From NCBI GenBank assembly GCA_020850595.1, contig JADZEK010000124.1, forward strand, positions 1 to 57,844: a stretch of DNA of 57,844 nucleotides, written 5' to 3'. The position numbers and the translations under genes were made by a program. Shown one piece after another: positions 8,716 through 15,989 of the stretch. The notes beneath the pieces are model-generated. The model was not told where the DNA came from, did no database searches, and saw only the letters and a list, made by a program, of their open reading frames with translations. Positions within the stretch are counted from its first letter, which is position 1, and every line of letters starts with the position of its first letter. The DNA is from Anaerolineales bacterium. GTDB taxonomy: Bacteria > Chloroflexota > Anaerolineae > Anaerolineales > UBA6663.

Positions 8716-9138
8716 ATGAAGATCTACTTTTCCTGTTCGATTACGGGCGGGCGCGCCGACCAGCCGGTCTACGCCGCGCTGGTTGGCCACCTGGAGGCGC
8801 GTGGGCACACGGTGCCGACGGCGGCGCTGGCAGGGGTGGGCATTCTGGCTGAGGAGGCGGAGATTGACCCCGGCGTGGTGTACGCACGCGATGTGGCTTG
8901 GGTGAATGCGGCCGACGCGCTGATCGCGGAGGTGAGCACGCCGTCGCACGGGGTGGGGTATGAGATTGCGCTGGCGCTGGGGCGCGGGCTACCGGTGCTG
9001 TGCCTGTACCGGGCGGGCGGGCGGGTGTCGAAGATGCTGCTGGGGAACACCGAGCCGGGGCTGCGGCTGGGGGCGTACGCCGGCCCGGCGGAGGCGCTGG
9101 CGCTGGTGGATGCGTTCCTGGCGACGGCGGGTGGATGA
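8716..9138 (+). CDS. DNPH1/Rcl-like 2'-deoxynucleoside 5'-phosphate N-hydrolase
   Basis: A 140-residue cytoplasmic protein of the nucleoside 2-deoxyribosyltransferase fold. Its sequence tracks vertebrate Rcl/DNPH1 closely: the N-terminal IYFSCSITGGR phosphate-binding turn, the DVAWVNAADALIAEVSTPS segment carrying the catalytic Glu, then GVGYEIALALGRGLPVLCLYR and the C-terminal GRVSKM. DNPH1 hydrolyses the N-glycosidic bond of 5'-deoxynucleotides and acts in nucleotide-pool cleaning, so the same role is inferred here. A TAGGAG ribosome site sits 5 bases before the ATG. The gene stands alone and diverges from the GAF-kinase operon. A generic nucleoside deoxyribosyltransferase is the alternative assignment. 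Confidence 0.85.
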   Translation: MKIYFSCSITGGRADQPVYAALVGHLEARGHTVPTAALAGVGILAEEAEIDPGVVYARDVAWVNAADALIAEVSTPSHGVGYEIALALGRGLPVLCLYRAGGRVSKMLLGNTEPGLRLGAYAGPAEALALVDAFLATAGG

Positions 9139-9139
9139 G

Positions 9140-9262
9140 GGCGAAAGGCAAAAGGCTAATCCGCTCGCGACCGTGTCGGTGGCGTTGGAGGGCGGGGCGC
9201 TAAAAGGCCCCGGCGCTAATGGTGGGTGGGAGCGAAGGGCGCTAATCCGCTCGCGACCGTGG
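9140..9262. repeat. Intergenic repeat family 3 (GCTAATCCGCTCGCGACCGTG)
   Basis: Two near-identical units, GCTAATCCGCTCGCGACCGT at 9157 and 9240, bracket a GGCGCTAAAAGGCCC unit near 9197. The same units recur at 14648-14735 and, in weaker form, at 41734-41760 and 41867-41890. The gap 9139-9390 has no supported gene. Confidence 0.55.
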
Positions 9263-9383
9263 GCGTGACTGGGGGAGGCGGCCCGCCAAAAAAGCTCTGG
9301 CACGAACGGTGTTAACGGGACAATGTTCGGGATCAGATCACGGGAGGGGCGCCGATTAGGCTTGCTCCCAAAATCCGAACGAT

Positions 9384-9417
9384 AAAAAAACCGGCCCGGT
9401 CACTGTGACCGGGCCGG
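9384..9417 (-). terminator. Terminator of rpsU
   Basis: A perfect 13-bp inverted repeat (9391-9403 with 9405-9417, CCGGCCCGGTCAC) is followed on the minus strand by seven T residues (complement of 9384-9390). It lies 12 bases after the rpsU stop. Confidence 0.9.
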
Positions 9418-9428
9418 CGGCGTATCAG

Positions 9429-9629
9429 CTAGTCTTCGCTGTCGCGGCGCTTGCGCTTGTTGATGCGGCGAATGGCCTTCTTCTTTTCGATGCGGCGGAC
9501 TTCGCTCTTGGAGACGAACCACCGCTTATTGCGCAGTTGGCTGAGCAAGCCGCTGCGCATGACTTTCTTCTTGAAGCGCTTAAACAGCTGCTCCTGAGAT
9601 TCATTTGGCCGTAGGGTGACACTGGTCAT
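9429..9629 (-). CDS. rpsU: 30S ribosomal protein S21
   Basis: A 66-residue, strongly basic protein with the S21 pattern: an N-terminal beta strand (TSVTLRPNES), the helix LFKRFKKKVMRSGLLSQLR, and a Lys/Arg-rich C-terminal helix ending RRINKRKRRDSED. S21 sits near the anti-Shine-Dalgarno end of 16S rRNA and helps initiation. A strong AGGAGGTG ribosome site precedes the ATG. The gene has its own promoter (9752-9780) and its own terminator, so it is a single-gene unit. Confidence 0.95.
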   Translation of the reverse strand: MTSVTLRPNESQEQLFKRFKKKVMRSGLLSQLRNKRWFVSKSEVRRIEKKKAIRRINKRKRRDSED

Positions 9630-9751
9630 GGTATTTCACCTCCTCGCCCGGAAGTCTCGCGGGGGCGCGGCCCAGGCTGCGGCCTGAGACAACAAACGAC
9701 GCCTTGCTTGCCGGCGCCGTTTCAGAAAACGCTTACCCCAAGAGCGCGGGT

Positions 9752-9780
9752 AGTGTAACAGGGCGGGGCGGGGTTGTCAA
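9752..9780 (-). promoter_or_regulatory. Promoter of rpsU
   Basis: On the minus strand a perfect TTGACA (9775-9780) is followed after 17 bases by TACACT (9752-9757). The leader to the rpsU start is about 115 bases. Confidence 0.7.
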
Positions 9781-9781
9781 A

Positions 9782-9864
9782 TTGGAAGTCAGAGGTCGGA
9801 GGTTGGAGGTCGGAGGGGAAATGAGATGTGAGAGGTGGGAGGTGAGAGGTGGGCGGGACAGGCA
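9782..9864. repeat. Purine-rich GGAGGT/GAGAGGT microrepeat
   Basis: An imperfect run of 7-8 base units such as GGTCGGA, GGTTGGA, GTGAGAG and GTGGGAG lies between the rpsU promoter and the M16 peptidase stop. A closely similar run is at 14524-14599. It is low-complexity and shows no coding potential. Confidence 0.6.
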
Positions 9865-9899
9865 GCGGGCGCTTAGAGGGGCGGGGGGCTGGCAGGCAA

Positions 9900-11345
9900 T
9901 TAATCGGCGGGTTTTTTGCGGCGGCGGATGAAGAGGAAAGCGCTGAGGCCGAGGGCGGCCAGCCCGACGGTGAGCAGGGCGGGGCGGCGCAGGCGGGCGG
10001 GGGTGACGCCCGGGCGGTGGATGGCCTGGTAGCGCTTTTCGGGGCTGAGGTAGTCGTGGGCCACGCGCGCCACGTCGGCGGGGGTGACGGCGTCTACCAT
10101 CTCAAACAGGTTGGGCACGGGCTGCTGGTCATCCACGATCAGGCTCATGCTGGTCAGCCACCAGCCGAAGTCGCTGTTGCTTTCCATGCCCAGCAGCAGC
10201 CGCCCGCGAATGGCCGATTTGGCCTCGGCCACGGTCTGCGGCTCGAATTCGCCGCGCAGGGCGCGTCCGATCTGCGCCTCGACCTCGGCCAGGATTTCGG
10301 GGAAGCGGCTGCTGTCGGCGACGGTGTAGACGACGAAGTAGCCCACGTCGGTGTAGAGGGCGGGGTAGACGTCAATGCCGTAGACCAGGCCGCGCTTGTA
10401 GCGAATGTCTTGGGTGAGGGTGTTGTCGAGGATTTCGGCCAGCACGCCCAAGGCCCACCGGTCGGGGTGGTTGAGGCCGGGGAGCGGCGCGCCGAGCAGG
10501 ATTTGGCCCTGTTCGTTGACGCTGGGGCCGCGCAGGCGCAGGCTGAAGCCGCTGGGCTGCGGCGCGGGCGTGACGGGGCGTGGCGGCAGCCGCCCGGCCG
10601 GGAAGCCGCCGAAAATGCGCTCCGCGCCGGCCGTGACCTGCTCGGGGGTCACGTCGCCGACGGCGATGAGAGTCATGTTGTTGGGTACATAGTGCTGCCG
10701 GTAGAAGGTTTGCAGGTCGGCATACTTGATGCGGCGCAGGGAGCGGTCGTCGCCGATGACGGGCAGCAGCAGCGAGCTTTTGGGGTAGAGGCGGTGGCGC
10801 ACGGCGCGGAAGACGTTGTAGCCGAGGCCGAGGTCTTCAATCCATTCGCCCACCTGCTCCAGCGCGCCGATCTCGCCGCCCTTCTCTTGAATGATGACGT
10901 GGCGCTCTTTGCCGAACTTGGCCTCCGGCAGGGTGGGGTGGAAGACGACCTCGGCCAGCCAGTCGAGGCCTAGCTCCAGGTCTTCGGCTTTGAGGTGCAG
11001 CCAGTAGACGGTGTCTTCGCGGGCGGTGCGGGCGTTGCTCGCGCCGCCCTGCCGCCGGATGACTTCGACGACTTCCTGCTCGTTCCAGCGGCGGGTGCCG
11101 GTGAAGAGCATGTGCTCTAAGAAGTGGCTGATGCCGTTGTCTTGTTTGGTCTCGTGGCGCGAGCCGACGGCGACCTGGAGGAGCAGCATGACGGTGCCGG
11201 CGCCGGGGCGCGGTTTGACCCACAGCCGCAGGCCGTTGGCGAGGCGGCTGCGCTGGAGGGCGAACATGGCGGCTTCGTCGCGGGCGGGGGCCGGCGGGCG
11301 GAAGCGGGCGCGGAGGGTGTGCCACCAGGAGGAGGCTGTCGGCAT
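9900..11345 (-). CDS. M16-family zinc metallopeptidase with C-terminal membrane anchor
   Basis: A 481-residue pitrilysin/processing-peptidase-type protein. The inverted zinc motif HFLEH (HxxEH) lies near residue 75 in the segment GISHFLEHMLFTGT, with the downstream acidic ligand region near residues 140-155 (KERHVIIQEKGGEIG). The N-terminal M16 domain is followed by an M16_C domain with the GDVTPEQV segment. The last 25 residues are a hydrophobic helix followed by RRRKKPAD, which predicts a C-terminal membrane anchor. That is uncommon for this family. The start at 11345 is preferred because a TATAAT (11355-11360) sits just upstream, making longer starts untranscribed. It is a lone gene, convergent with nothing coding at its 3' end. 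Confidence 0.88.
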   Translation of the reverse strand: MPTASSWWHTLRARFRPPAPARDEAAMFALQRSRLANGLRLWVKPRPGAGTVMLLLQVAVGSRHETKQDNGISHFLEHMLFTGTRRWNEQEVVEVIRRQGGASNARTAREDTVYWLHLKAEDLELGLDWLAEVVFHPTLPEAKFGKERHVIIQEKGGEIGALEQVGEWIEDLGLGYNVFRAVRHRLYPKSSLLLPVIGDDRSLRRIKYADLQTFYRQHYVPNNMTLIAVGDVTPEQVTAGAERIFGGFPAGRLPPRPVTPAPQPSGFSLRLRGPSVNEQGQILLGAPLPGLNHPDRWALGVLAEILDNTLTQDIRYKRGLVYGIDVYPALYTDVGYFVVYTVADSSRFPEILAEVEAQIGRALRGEFEPQTVAEAKSAIRGRLLLGMESNSDFGWWLTSMSLIVDDQQPVPNLFEMVDAVTPADVARVAHDYLSPEKRYQAIHRPGVTPARLRRPALLTVGLAALGLSAFLFIRRRKKPAD

Positions 11346-11417
11346 GGTGGGGAAATTATACCCGGCAGAGGGGGAGGAAGGGGGTCCAGGTGAGGGGGCG
11401 GGGCGAAGAGGATTTTT

Positions 11418-11441
11418 GCCACGAATTAGCACGAATTTTGG
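11418..11441 (+). repeat. Intergenic repeat family 2, copy b
   Basis: GCCACGAATTAGCACGAATTTTGG lies in the gap between the peptidase start and the methyltransferase stop. The same motif occurs at 4941, 32232, 41673 and 48101. The remainder of 11346-11550 is G-rich, and near 11538 there is a tandem ATCCGTTA repeat. Confidence 0.55.
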
Positions 11442-11550
11442 GGGACACGAATGTAGGGCGATGGCCGAGGGCGGGGCGGGCCGGGCGGTGGCAGCGGGCG
11501 GTAATGGTGCCTATGGCGCTGGTGTGTCTTGCCCCCATCCGTTACATCCG

Positions 11551-12330
11551 TTAAATAATCCGTTGCCGGCGCTGGCGGGCGGCTTCGAAGAGCAGGATGC
11601 CGGCGGCCAGGGCGGCGTTGAGCGACTCGGTGGGGCCGGGCATAAAGATGTGGACGGCCTGGGGGGCGAGGGCGCGGGCCTGGTCGCCGGGGCCGCTCGC
11701 CTCCGCGCCGATGAGCAGGGCGCACGGGCGGCGCCAATCCACGGCGTCGTAGGCGAGGCCGGAACCGGACTCGGCGCGCCACAGGTCGAGGCCGGCCAGG
11801 TGCGCGGGCAGGGCGGCCCAGTCGGCGGCGACGAGCGGTAGGTGGAAGTGCGCGCCCATGGCGGCGCGGACGACCTTGGGGTTATACGGGTCTACCGTGC
11901 CGGGGGTCAGGAACACGGCCTGCACGCCCGCGGCGGCAGCGGTGCGCAGCACCGTGCCAAGGTTGCCAGGATCGCCCAGCCGGTCGAGCACGAGGGCGAA
12001 GGTGAGCGGGGCGGGCAGGGGCAGGCGCGGCAGGGGCACAACGGCCAGCAGCCCGGGCGGCGATTGGGCGTCGGAGGCGGCGGCCATGACTTCCGGGGTG
12101 ACGGCCTCGACCGGCGCGCCTTGCTGCTTGAGGGCTTCTACGGCGGCTCGGCCGCGCGTGTCAAGGTCTGCGGTGTGCAGCACGAGGTGGGCGGGGGCGG
12201 CGGAGTGGGCGGCCTCTTCGAGCAGGCGGACGCCCTCAACGACGAAGACGCCCGCCGCCTCGCGCTCGGCGCGCCGGGCTTGCAGGCCGCGCACCCATTT
12301 GATCTTGGCGTTGGCGCGGGAGGTGATCAT
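11551..12330 (-). CDS. TrmH/SpoU-family RNA 2'-O-methyltransferase
   Basis: A 259-residue SPOUT enzyme predicted to transfer a methyl group from S-adenosylmethionine to a 2'-OH in rRNA or tRNA. An N-terminal substrate-binding domain (about 1-95, beginning ITSRANAKIKWVRGL) precedes the trefoil-knot domain. Its three motifs are visible: DPGNLGTVLRTAAAAG (motif 1, conserved Asn and Arg), LIGAEASG (motif 2) and MPGPTESLNAALAAGILLFE (motif 3). The ATG overlaps the macrodomain gene stop by four bases (ATGA), indicating translational coupling. The exact RNA target is not readable; rRNA methyltransferases of the RlmB/TsnR type are the closest pattern. Confidence 0.9.
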   Translation of the reverse strand: MITSRANAKIKWVRGLQARRAEREAAGVFVVEGVRLLEEAAHSAAPAHLVLHTADLDTRGRAAVEALKQQGAPVEAVTPEVMAAASDAQSPPGLLAVVPLPRLPLPAPLTFALVLDRLGDPGNLGTVLRTAAAAGVQAVFLTPGTVDPYNPKVVRAAMGAHFHLPLVAADWAALPAHLAGLDLWRAESGSGLAYDAVDWRRPCALLIGAEASGPGDQARALAPQAVHIFMPGPTESLNAALAAGILLFEAARQRRQRII

Positions 12331-12905
12331 GCGGTCGGTCCAAACTGTGCGGCCAGCGCCTGCTGAAAGGCGGCGACAGTGGGCGCGTCTATGAGGACGA
12401 AGCGCACCTCGCGCACGGGGCCGGCGGGGTGGTGCGTGAAGTAGTCGGCCACGGCCTGCGCAGCGATAGCGGCGCCTTGGGCGACCGGGTAGCCGTAGAG
12501 GCCGGTGCTGATGGAGGGGAAAGCGACGGACGCGAAGCCCTGCTCAGCGGCGAGGGCCAGCGCGCCGGCATAGGCCGCTTGCAAAGCGGCCCGCTCGCCG
12601 TGGCCGCCGCCGCGCCAGAGGGGGCCGACGGCGTGGATGACGGCGCGGGCGGGCAGTTGTCCGGCTTGCGTGAGGGCGGGGCGGTCGTGCCCGGCCGGGC
12701 CGTGGGCGGCCAGCCAGGCGTCGCTCTCGGTTTGGATGACGCGCCCGCCGCGCCGGACGATGGCGGCCGCCACGCCGCCGCCGTGCTGGAGCTCGGCGTT
12801 GGCGGCGTTGACGATGGCGTCCACGGCGGCCTCGGTCAGGTCGCCGTGCTCCAGCGCCACGCGCGCGCCGTTGGGCAGGGGGTAAGCGGCGAGGCGTTCA
12901 GCCAT
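12327..12905 (-). CDS. Macrodomain protein (ADP-ribose/O-acetyl-ADP-ribose hydrolase type)
   Basis: A 192-residue single-domain protein with the macrodomain signatures VDAIVNAANAEL, HGGGVAAAI, AVIHAVGPLW and FPSISTGLYGYP, which form the ADP-ribose pocket and phosphate loop. Members of this YmdB/MacroD group remove ADP-ribose from proteins or deacetylate O-acetyl-ADP-ribose. The ATG at 12905 is preferred over a GTG at 12920 because a TACAAT -10-like hexamer (12912-12917) lies 6 bases before it, suggesting a leaderless transcript. It is coupled to the downstream RNA methyltransferase by an ATGA overlap. Confidence 0.9.
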   Translation of the reverse strand: MAERLAAYPLPNGARVALEHGDLTEAAVDAIVNAANAELQHGGGVAAAIVRRGGRVIQTESDAWLAAHGPAGHDRPALTQAGQLPARAVIHAVGPLWRGGGHGERAALQAAYAGALALAAEQGFASVAFPSISTGLYGYPVAQGAAIAAQAVADYFTHHPAGPVREVRFVLIDAPTVAAFQQALAAQFGPTA

Positions 12906-12930
12906 ATAGCGATTGTACACGCGGCCGGGG

Positions 12931-12966
12931 AAAACAAACGCGCCTCTGGGTCGCCAGAGGCGCGTT
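12931..12966 (-). terminator. Terminator of the infC-rpmI-rplT operon
   Basis: A perfect 13-bp stem (12937-12949 with 12954-12966, AACGCGCCTCTGG) with a 4-base loop is followed on the minus strand by TGTTTT. It begins 26 bases past the rplT stop. Confidence 0.85.
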
Positions 12967-12992
12967 CAATGTTCAGGAACGGGGCCGAAGAC

Positions 12993-13343
12993 TTAGGCGG
13001 CCTTGGCGCTGGCGACCACGGCCGAGAAGGTCTGGGGATCGCGCACGGCCAGGTCGGCCAGGGTCTTGCGGTCGAGGACGATGTTGGCCTTGGCCAGGCC
13101 GGCGATCAGGCGGCTGTAGGAGAGGCCGTTGAGGCGCGCGGCGGCATTGATGCGGGTGATCCACAGCCGGCGCAGGTCGCGGCGGCGGTTGCGGCGGTCG
13201 CGGTAGGCGTACCACAGCGAGTGCAGCAGGGCTTCGTTGGCGCGCTTGAACAGCAGGTGATACGCGCCGCGCGCGCCCTTGGCGTGCTTGAGAACCTTCT
13301 TGTGACGCAGATGGGGGCGGGGCCCGCCCTTAACACGAGGCAT
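12993..13343 (-). CDS. rplT: 50S ribosomal protein L20
   Basis: A 116-residue basic protein of normal length for L20. It starts MPRVKGGP and has the long basic N-terminal helix ([21 protein letters not shown]), the segment [21 protein letters not shown], and the globular C-terminal half [26 protein letters not shown]20 is needed for early 50S assembly. It is last in infC-rpmI-rplT and is followed by a strong terminator. In several bacteria L20 represses its own operon by binding the leader; whether that holds here cannot be judged from sequence alone. Confidence 0.97.
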   Translation of the reverse strand: MPRVKGGPRPHLRHKKVLKHAKGARGAYHLLFKRANEALLHSLWYAYRDRRNRRRDLRRLWITRINAAARLNGLSYSRLIAGLAKANIVLDRKTLADLAVRDPQTFSAVVASAKAA

Positions 13344-13460
13344 AACACAATCACTCCTGCCTACGGCTTACGGCCCGCGCGCCGGTCAGGTAGACCGGGC
13401 CGCGCAAGTTGAGTGCCCCAAGCCGCCGGCGCTAATTGAAAGCCGCCCAGCGCCCGTGCG

Positions 13461-13718
13461 CTAGGCCGGCGGGTTGGCCTTGTACTTGCGCATGTAGGGG
13501 GCCAGACGCTTGACGCGCTTGATGAAGCCGGCGCCCTTGAGCGCCACGGTCTCGGCGAGCTGGGCCTTGGTGCGCTTGCTGGTGTTGCGGCGCAGGTGGC
13601 TCTTGCCCTTCTTGGTGCGCACCACGATGCCGGTGCCGGTCATGCGGAAGCGCTTGGCGGTGGCCTTGTGCGTCTTGAGCTTCTGCTTGCCACTGGTGAT
13701 CTTCGGTTTGCGAGGCAC
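13461..13718 (-). CDS. rpmI: 50S ribosomal protein L35
   Basis: An 85-residue basic protein carrying the L35 core: KLKTHKATAKRFRMTGTG, the RSHL-equivalent KSHLRRNTSKRTK, and the C-terminal KRVKRLAPY. It is about 20 residues longer than the usual 65, with an N-terminal extension (PRKPKITSGKQ) and a short C-terminal tail. It sits between infC and rplT in the classic order. Confidence 0.95.
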   Translation of the reverse strand: MPRKPKITSGKQKLKTHKATAKRFRMTGTGIVVRTKKGKSHLRRNTSKRTKAQLAETVALKGAGFIKRVKRLAPYMRKYKANPPA

Positions 13719-13828
13719 GTTCCACTACTCCTTGACGGCGGCCGGCGGTCGGCCGGCCCAATCCATTGCCTGCCCCTGGCATTCCGGGGCAACCAACCGG
13801 GGCTGACGGCGGCCCGGCGACGAACGCG

Positions 13829-14413
13829 TTAGGCTTCGGCGCTGGAGGCCGGGGCGGCGCCGGCTTCGGGCTTCGGGGCGGCGGCTTCTTTCTTGACCCG
13901 CTTGGGGTTCGGCCCGAGCACCATCAGCATGGTGCGGCCTTCCAGGTCGGGCATCTGTTCCACAATCGCCACGTCGGCCAGTTCCTTGGCGATGTCCATC
14001 AGGTCTTGCCGCGCGATCTGCGGGTAGGTGATCTCGCGCCCGCGGAACTTGATGCGCACTTTGACCTTCATGCCCTGCTCGAGCCAGCGGCGGGCATCGC
14101 GCACCTTGAAGCCGGCGTGGTGGTCGGTGGTCTTGGGCCGGAGTTGAATCTCCTTGACCTCGATCACCTTCTGGGCCTTGCGCGCTTCCTTTTCCTTCTT
14201 GGCCTTCTCGTACAAGAACTTGCCGTAGTCGAGAATGCGGCAGACCGGCGGCACGGCCGTGGGGCTGACTTCCACCAGGTCTTTGTTGGATTCGCGCGCG
14301 ATGCGCAGCGCGTCCTGAATCGAGATGACGCCCAGGTTTTCGTTGTTCGGGCCGATCACCCGCACTTCGCGGACGCGGATCTGTTCGTTGAGGCGATATT
14401 CTGACGCGCTGAT
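13829..14413 (-). CDS. infC: Translation initiation factor IF-3, apparent AUC start
   Basis: IF-3 binds the 30S subunit and rejects non-canonical start codons and wrong initiator tRNAs. The protein has both IF-3 domains: the N domain (EYRLNEQIRVREVRVIG, then LGVISIQDALRIA) and the C domain (KEIQLRPKTTDHH, GMKVKVRIKFRGRE), with an Ala/Pro/Lys tail. The only conventional start codon is GTG at 14365, but it would cut off the conserved RLNEQIRVREVR segment. The open frame upstream contains no ATG, GTG or TTG before an in-frame stop at 14426-14428. An ATC at 14411-14413 lies 5-7 bases after AAAGGAAG and yields a normal N-terminus (194 residues). This matches the known non-AUG autoregulatory start of infC in other bacteria. 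Confidence 0.93.
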   Translation of the reverse strand: MSASEYRLNEQIRVREVRVIGPNNENLGVISIQDALRIARESNKDLVEVSPTAVPPVCRILDYGKFLYEKAKKEKEARKAQKVIEVKEIQLRPKTTDHHAGFKVRDARRWLEQGMKVKVRIKFRGREITYPQIARQDLMDIAKELADVAIVEQMPDLEGRTMLMVLGPNPKRVKKEAAAPKPEAGAAPASSAEA

Positions 14414-14438
14414 AGGTGCTTCCTTTTACAACAATCGA

Positions 14439-14461
14439 GGCCGCCCCACATGCGGGCGGCC
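14439..14461 (-). promoter_or_regulatory. Hairpin in the infC leader
   Basis: GGCCGCCC (14439-14446) pairs perfectly with GGGCGGCC (14454-14461), placing an 8-bp G-C stem about 12 bases upstream of the infC Shine-Dalgarno sequence. No clean T-run follows. It may modulate initiation or bind a regulator such as L20, but that is speculative. Confidence 0.45.
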
Positions 14462-14481
14462 GCAGAAAGAGAACGGCCTGG

Positions 14482-14511
14482 ATGATACCATACTCGGGTG
14501 AAATGAGTCAA
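14482..14511 (-). promoter_or_regulatory. Promoter of infC-rpmI-rplT
   Basis: On the minus strand TTGACT (14506-14511) is followed after 18 bases by TATCAT (14482-14487). It gives a leader of roughly 60 bases that contains the hairpin at 14439-14461. Confidence 0.6.
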
Positions 14512-14523
14512 TTCCGCCGGGAA

Positions 14524-14735
14524 ATGCGAGGTGAGAGGTGAGAGGGCCGGGGCAGGCGGGAGAGAGGTCGGAGGTAAGAGGTCGGAGGTGGGAGGGCGGC
14601 GGTAGGCAGGGGGAGGGGTTGGCGCCGCTTCGGCGGGGCGAGTGGTTGGCCTGGCTAATCCGGGCGCGACCGTTAGCATGACGATGGGCGGTGGAGCGCT
14701 AAAAGGCCCTTATCCGGGCGCCGTTAATGGCCGAG
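14524..14735. repeat. Non-coding gap with purine microrepeat and family 3 repeat
   Basis: 14524-14599 is a GGAGGT/GAGAGGT run like 9782-9864. 14648-14735 carries family 3 units (GGCTAATCCGGGCGCGACCGT, then AGCGCTAAAAGGCCC and TTATCCGGGCG) matching 9140-9262. No gene is supported between the infC promoter and the kinase stop at 14792. Confidence 0.55.
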
Positions 14736-14791
14736 CTTTCAGGGTTCAGCCAGCAGGTCGAGCGCCGGCTGTGCAAGCCCATGCGGCGGGC

Positions 14792-15721
14792 TTATTCGTG
14801 TGAGTTCGTGGCAAAAGCCCCGGCGGTCGCTTCGGCGGCCAGCACGGCGGCGGCGGATTCGCCCAGGCGGGCCAGGTCGCGGGGGCGGTCGAGGCGCAGC
14901 ACGGGCGCGTGGCGGAGGACGGCGGCGCACTGGCGCAGGTGGGCGGCGGCGTCGAGGCGGGGCAGGGCAAGGGCCACGTAGGAATGGCGCACCAGCTCCA
15001 GCAGTTGAGCTTGCCGGTCGAGCGACTCGATAGCCACGGCCGGCGCCTCGGCCAGCGCGTAGACGCGGCCCAGCGGCAGCGGCGCGGCCTGGAAGCCCGC
15101 GCTGAGGCGGCGGGCCAGCTTGGTCAGGTCGGGCCGGAGGGCGGGCAGCGCGGCGGGGTCTTCGCCCAGCCCGGCCACGGCCTCGGGCCAGAGCTTGAGC
15201 TGCGGGAAGCCGGGGTAAACCAGCGGGGCCGTGTGATCGTCCGGCGCGAGGCTGACGGCCACGACATCGTCGGCCACCAGCGCGGCCCCGCGCTGGTGCA
15301 GCGCCGCGGCCAGGGTAGATTTGCCGGCCTTGGGCGCGCCCAGGAAGGCCACGGCGCGGCCGTGCAGCGCCACGGCGCTGGCGTGCAGCACCAGCCAGCC
15401 GCGCTGATGAAGCGCCAGCGCCAGCGCCGGGCCGAGCAGGTAGAGGCGCAGCACGCGCGGGTCGGCGTTGGGCAGCGGGTCGAGGGTGATGGCGCGGCCG
15501 CCTTGCACGGCCAGTTTGCCGGCGTCGCGGAAGCCGAGGCGGATGTCGGCGGGCGCAGGGTAGAACGTCGTCCCTAGCCCGGTGTAGGGGGGCAGGTCGG
15601 GCACGGGGCCAAAGGCGATGGTGAGGTCGGCGGGGGCGTCGGGCGCGGCCGGGGGCAGTTCGGGCAACGGAACGGCCGAGCGGATGGTGAGGCCATACGC
15701 TCGGCCGTGGTGGGGCAACAT
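14792..15721 (-). CDS. HprK-like kinase of the lasso-peptide cluster
   Basis: A 309-residue protein with the HPr kinase C-terminal fold: a conserved His region LHASAV (112-117), the P-loop GAPKAGKST (128-136) and the acidic pair in ALVADDVVAV (Asp151-Asp152). It lacks the N-terminal HPr kinase domain and no HPr gene is nearby. Proteins of this type in lasso clusters (for example the paeninodin kinase) phosphorylate the C-terminal Ser of the precursor. It is the last gene of the cluster, 48 bases after the fifth precursor gene. Its substrates are inferred to be one or more of the five precursors; two of them end in Ser-Ser or Ser-Asn, whereas two others lack a terminal Ser. Another small-molecule or peptide target remains possible. 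Confidence 0.85.
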   Translation of the reverse strand: MLPHHGRAYGLTIRSAVPLPELPPAAPDAPADLTIAFGPVPDLPPYTGLGTTFYPAPADIRLGFRDAGKLAVQGGRAITLDPLPNADPRVLRLYLLGPALALALHQRGWLVLHASAVALHGRAVAFLGAPKAGKSTLAAALHQRGAALVADDVVAVSLAPDDHTAPLVYPGFPQLKLWPEAVAGLGEDPAALPALRPDLTKLARRLSAGFQAAPLPLGRVYALAEAPAVAIESLDRQAQLLELVRHSYVALALPRLDAAAHLRQCAAVLRHAPVLRLDRPRDLARLGESAAAVLAAEATAGAFATNSHE

Positions 15722-15769
15722 GGAGTTGGGGCGCGCCTGGCCGCGGGGCGGGGGCGGCGCGGGCGGCGC

Positions 15770-15925
15770 TTAGTTGCTGCCGGGATTGAAGCTGCCGGTG
15801 CCGTCCTGATCGGGCTGCGGGCCGCTCTTCTCGGTTAAAGCCCGCACATCGCCGTGGACGACGAGCGCGGGCGCGGCATAGGGGCGTTTAACCGGGAGGG
15901 TGGGAGCCTGTTCGGTCGGGGTCAT
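15770..15925 (-). CDS. Lasso peptide precursor 1 (nearest the kinase gene)
   Basis: A 51-residue precursor. The leader (1-32) has the Tyr-x-x-Pro recognition motif (Y16 to P19), Gly25 and ALTE (29-32), with Thr31 at the -2 position required by lasso leader peptidases. The proposed core KSGPQPDQDGTGSFNPGSN (33-51) has acidic residues at core positions 7 and 9, either able to close a macrolactam with the N-terminal amine. The penultimate residue is Ser. A GGAGAGCGCCC ribosome site precedes the ATG. The leader differs from that of precursor 3 at only a few positions, showing recent duplication. The cleavage site is inferred. Confidence 0.85.
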   Translation of the reverse strand: MTPTEQAPTLPVKRPYAAPALVVHGDVRALTEKSGPQPDQDGTGSFNPGSN

Positions 15926-15989
15926 GGGCGCTCTCCTTTGTTTCAATGGATGGCTGATGGCGGGTTGAGAGCCTCACGAAGCTTGGCGA

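Noticed and set aside
9849..10973. Long open frame on the plus strand opposite the M16 peptidase
   Set aside because: It is antisense to a protein with a clear zinc motif, is dominated by Gly/Ala/Gln as expected from third-position G+C bias, and resembles no family.
14365..14413. GTG at 14365 as the infC start
   Set aside because: It removes the conserved RLNEQIRVREVR segment and has no ribosome site; ATC at 14411-14413 restores both.
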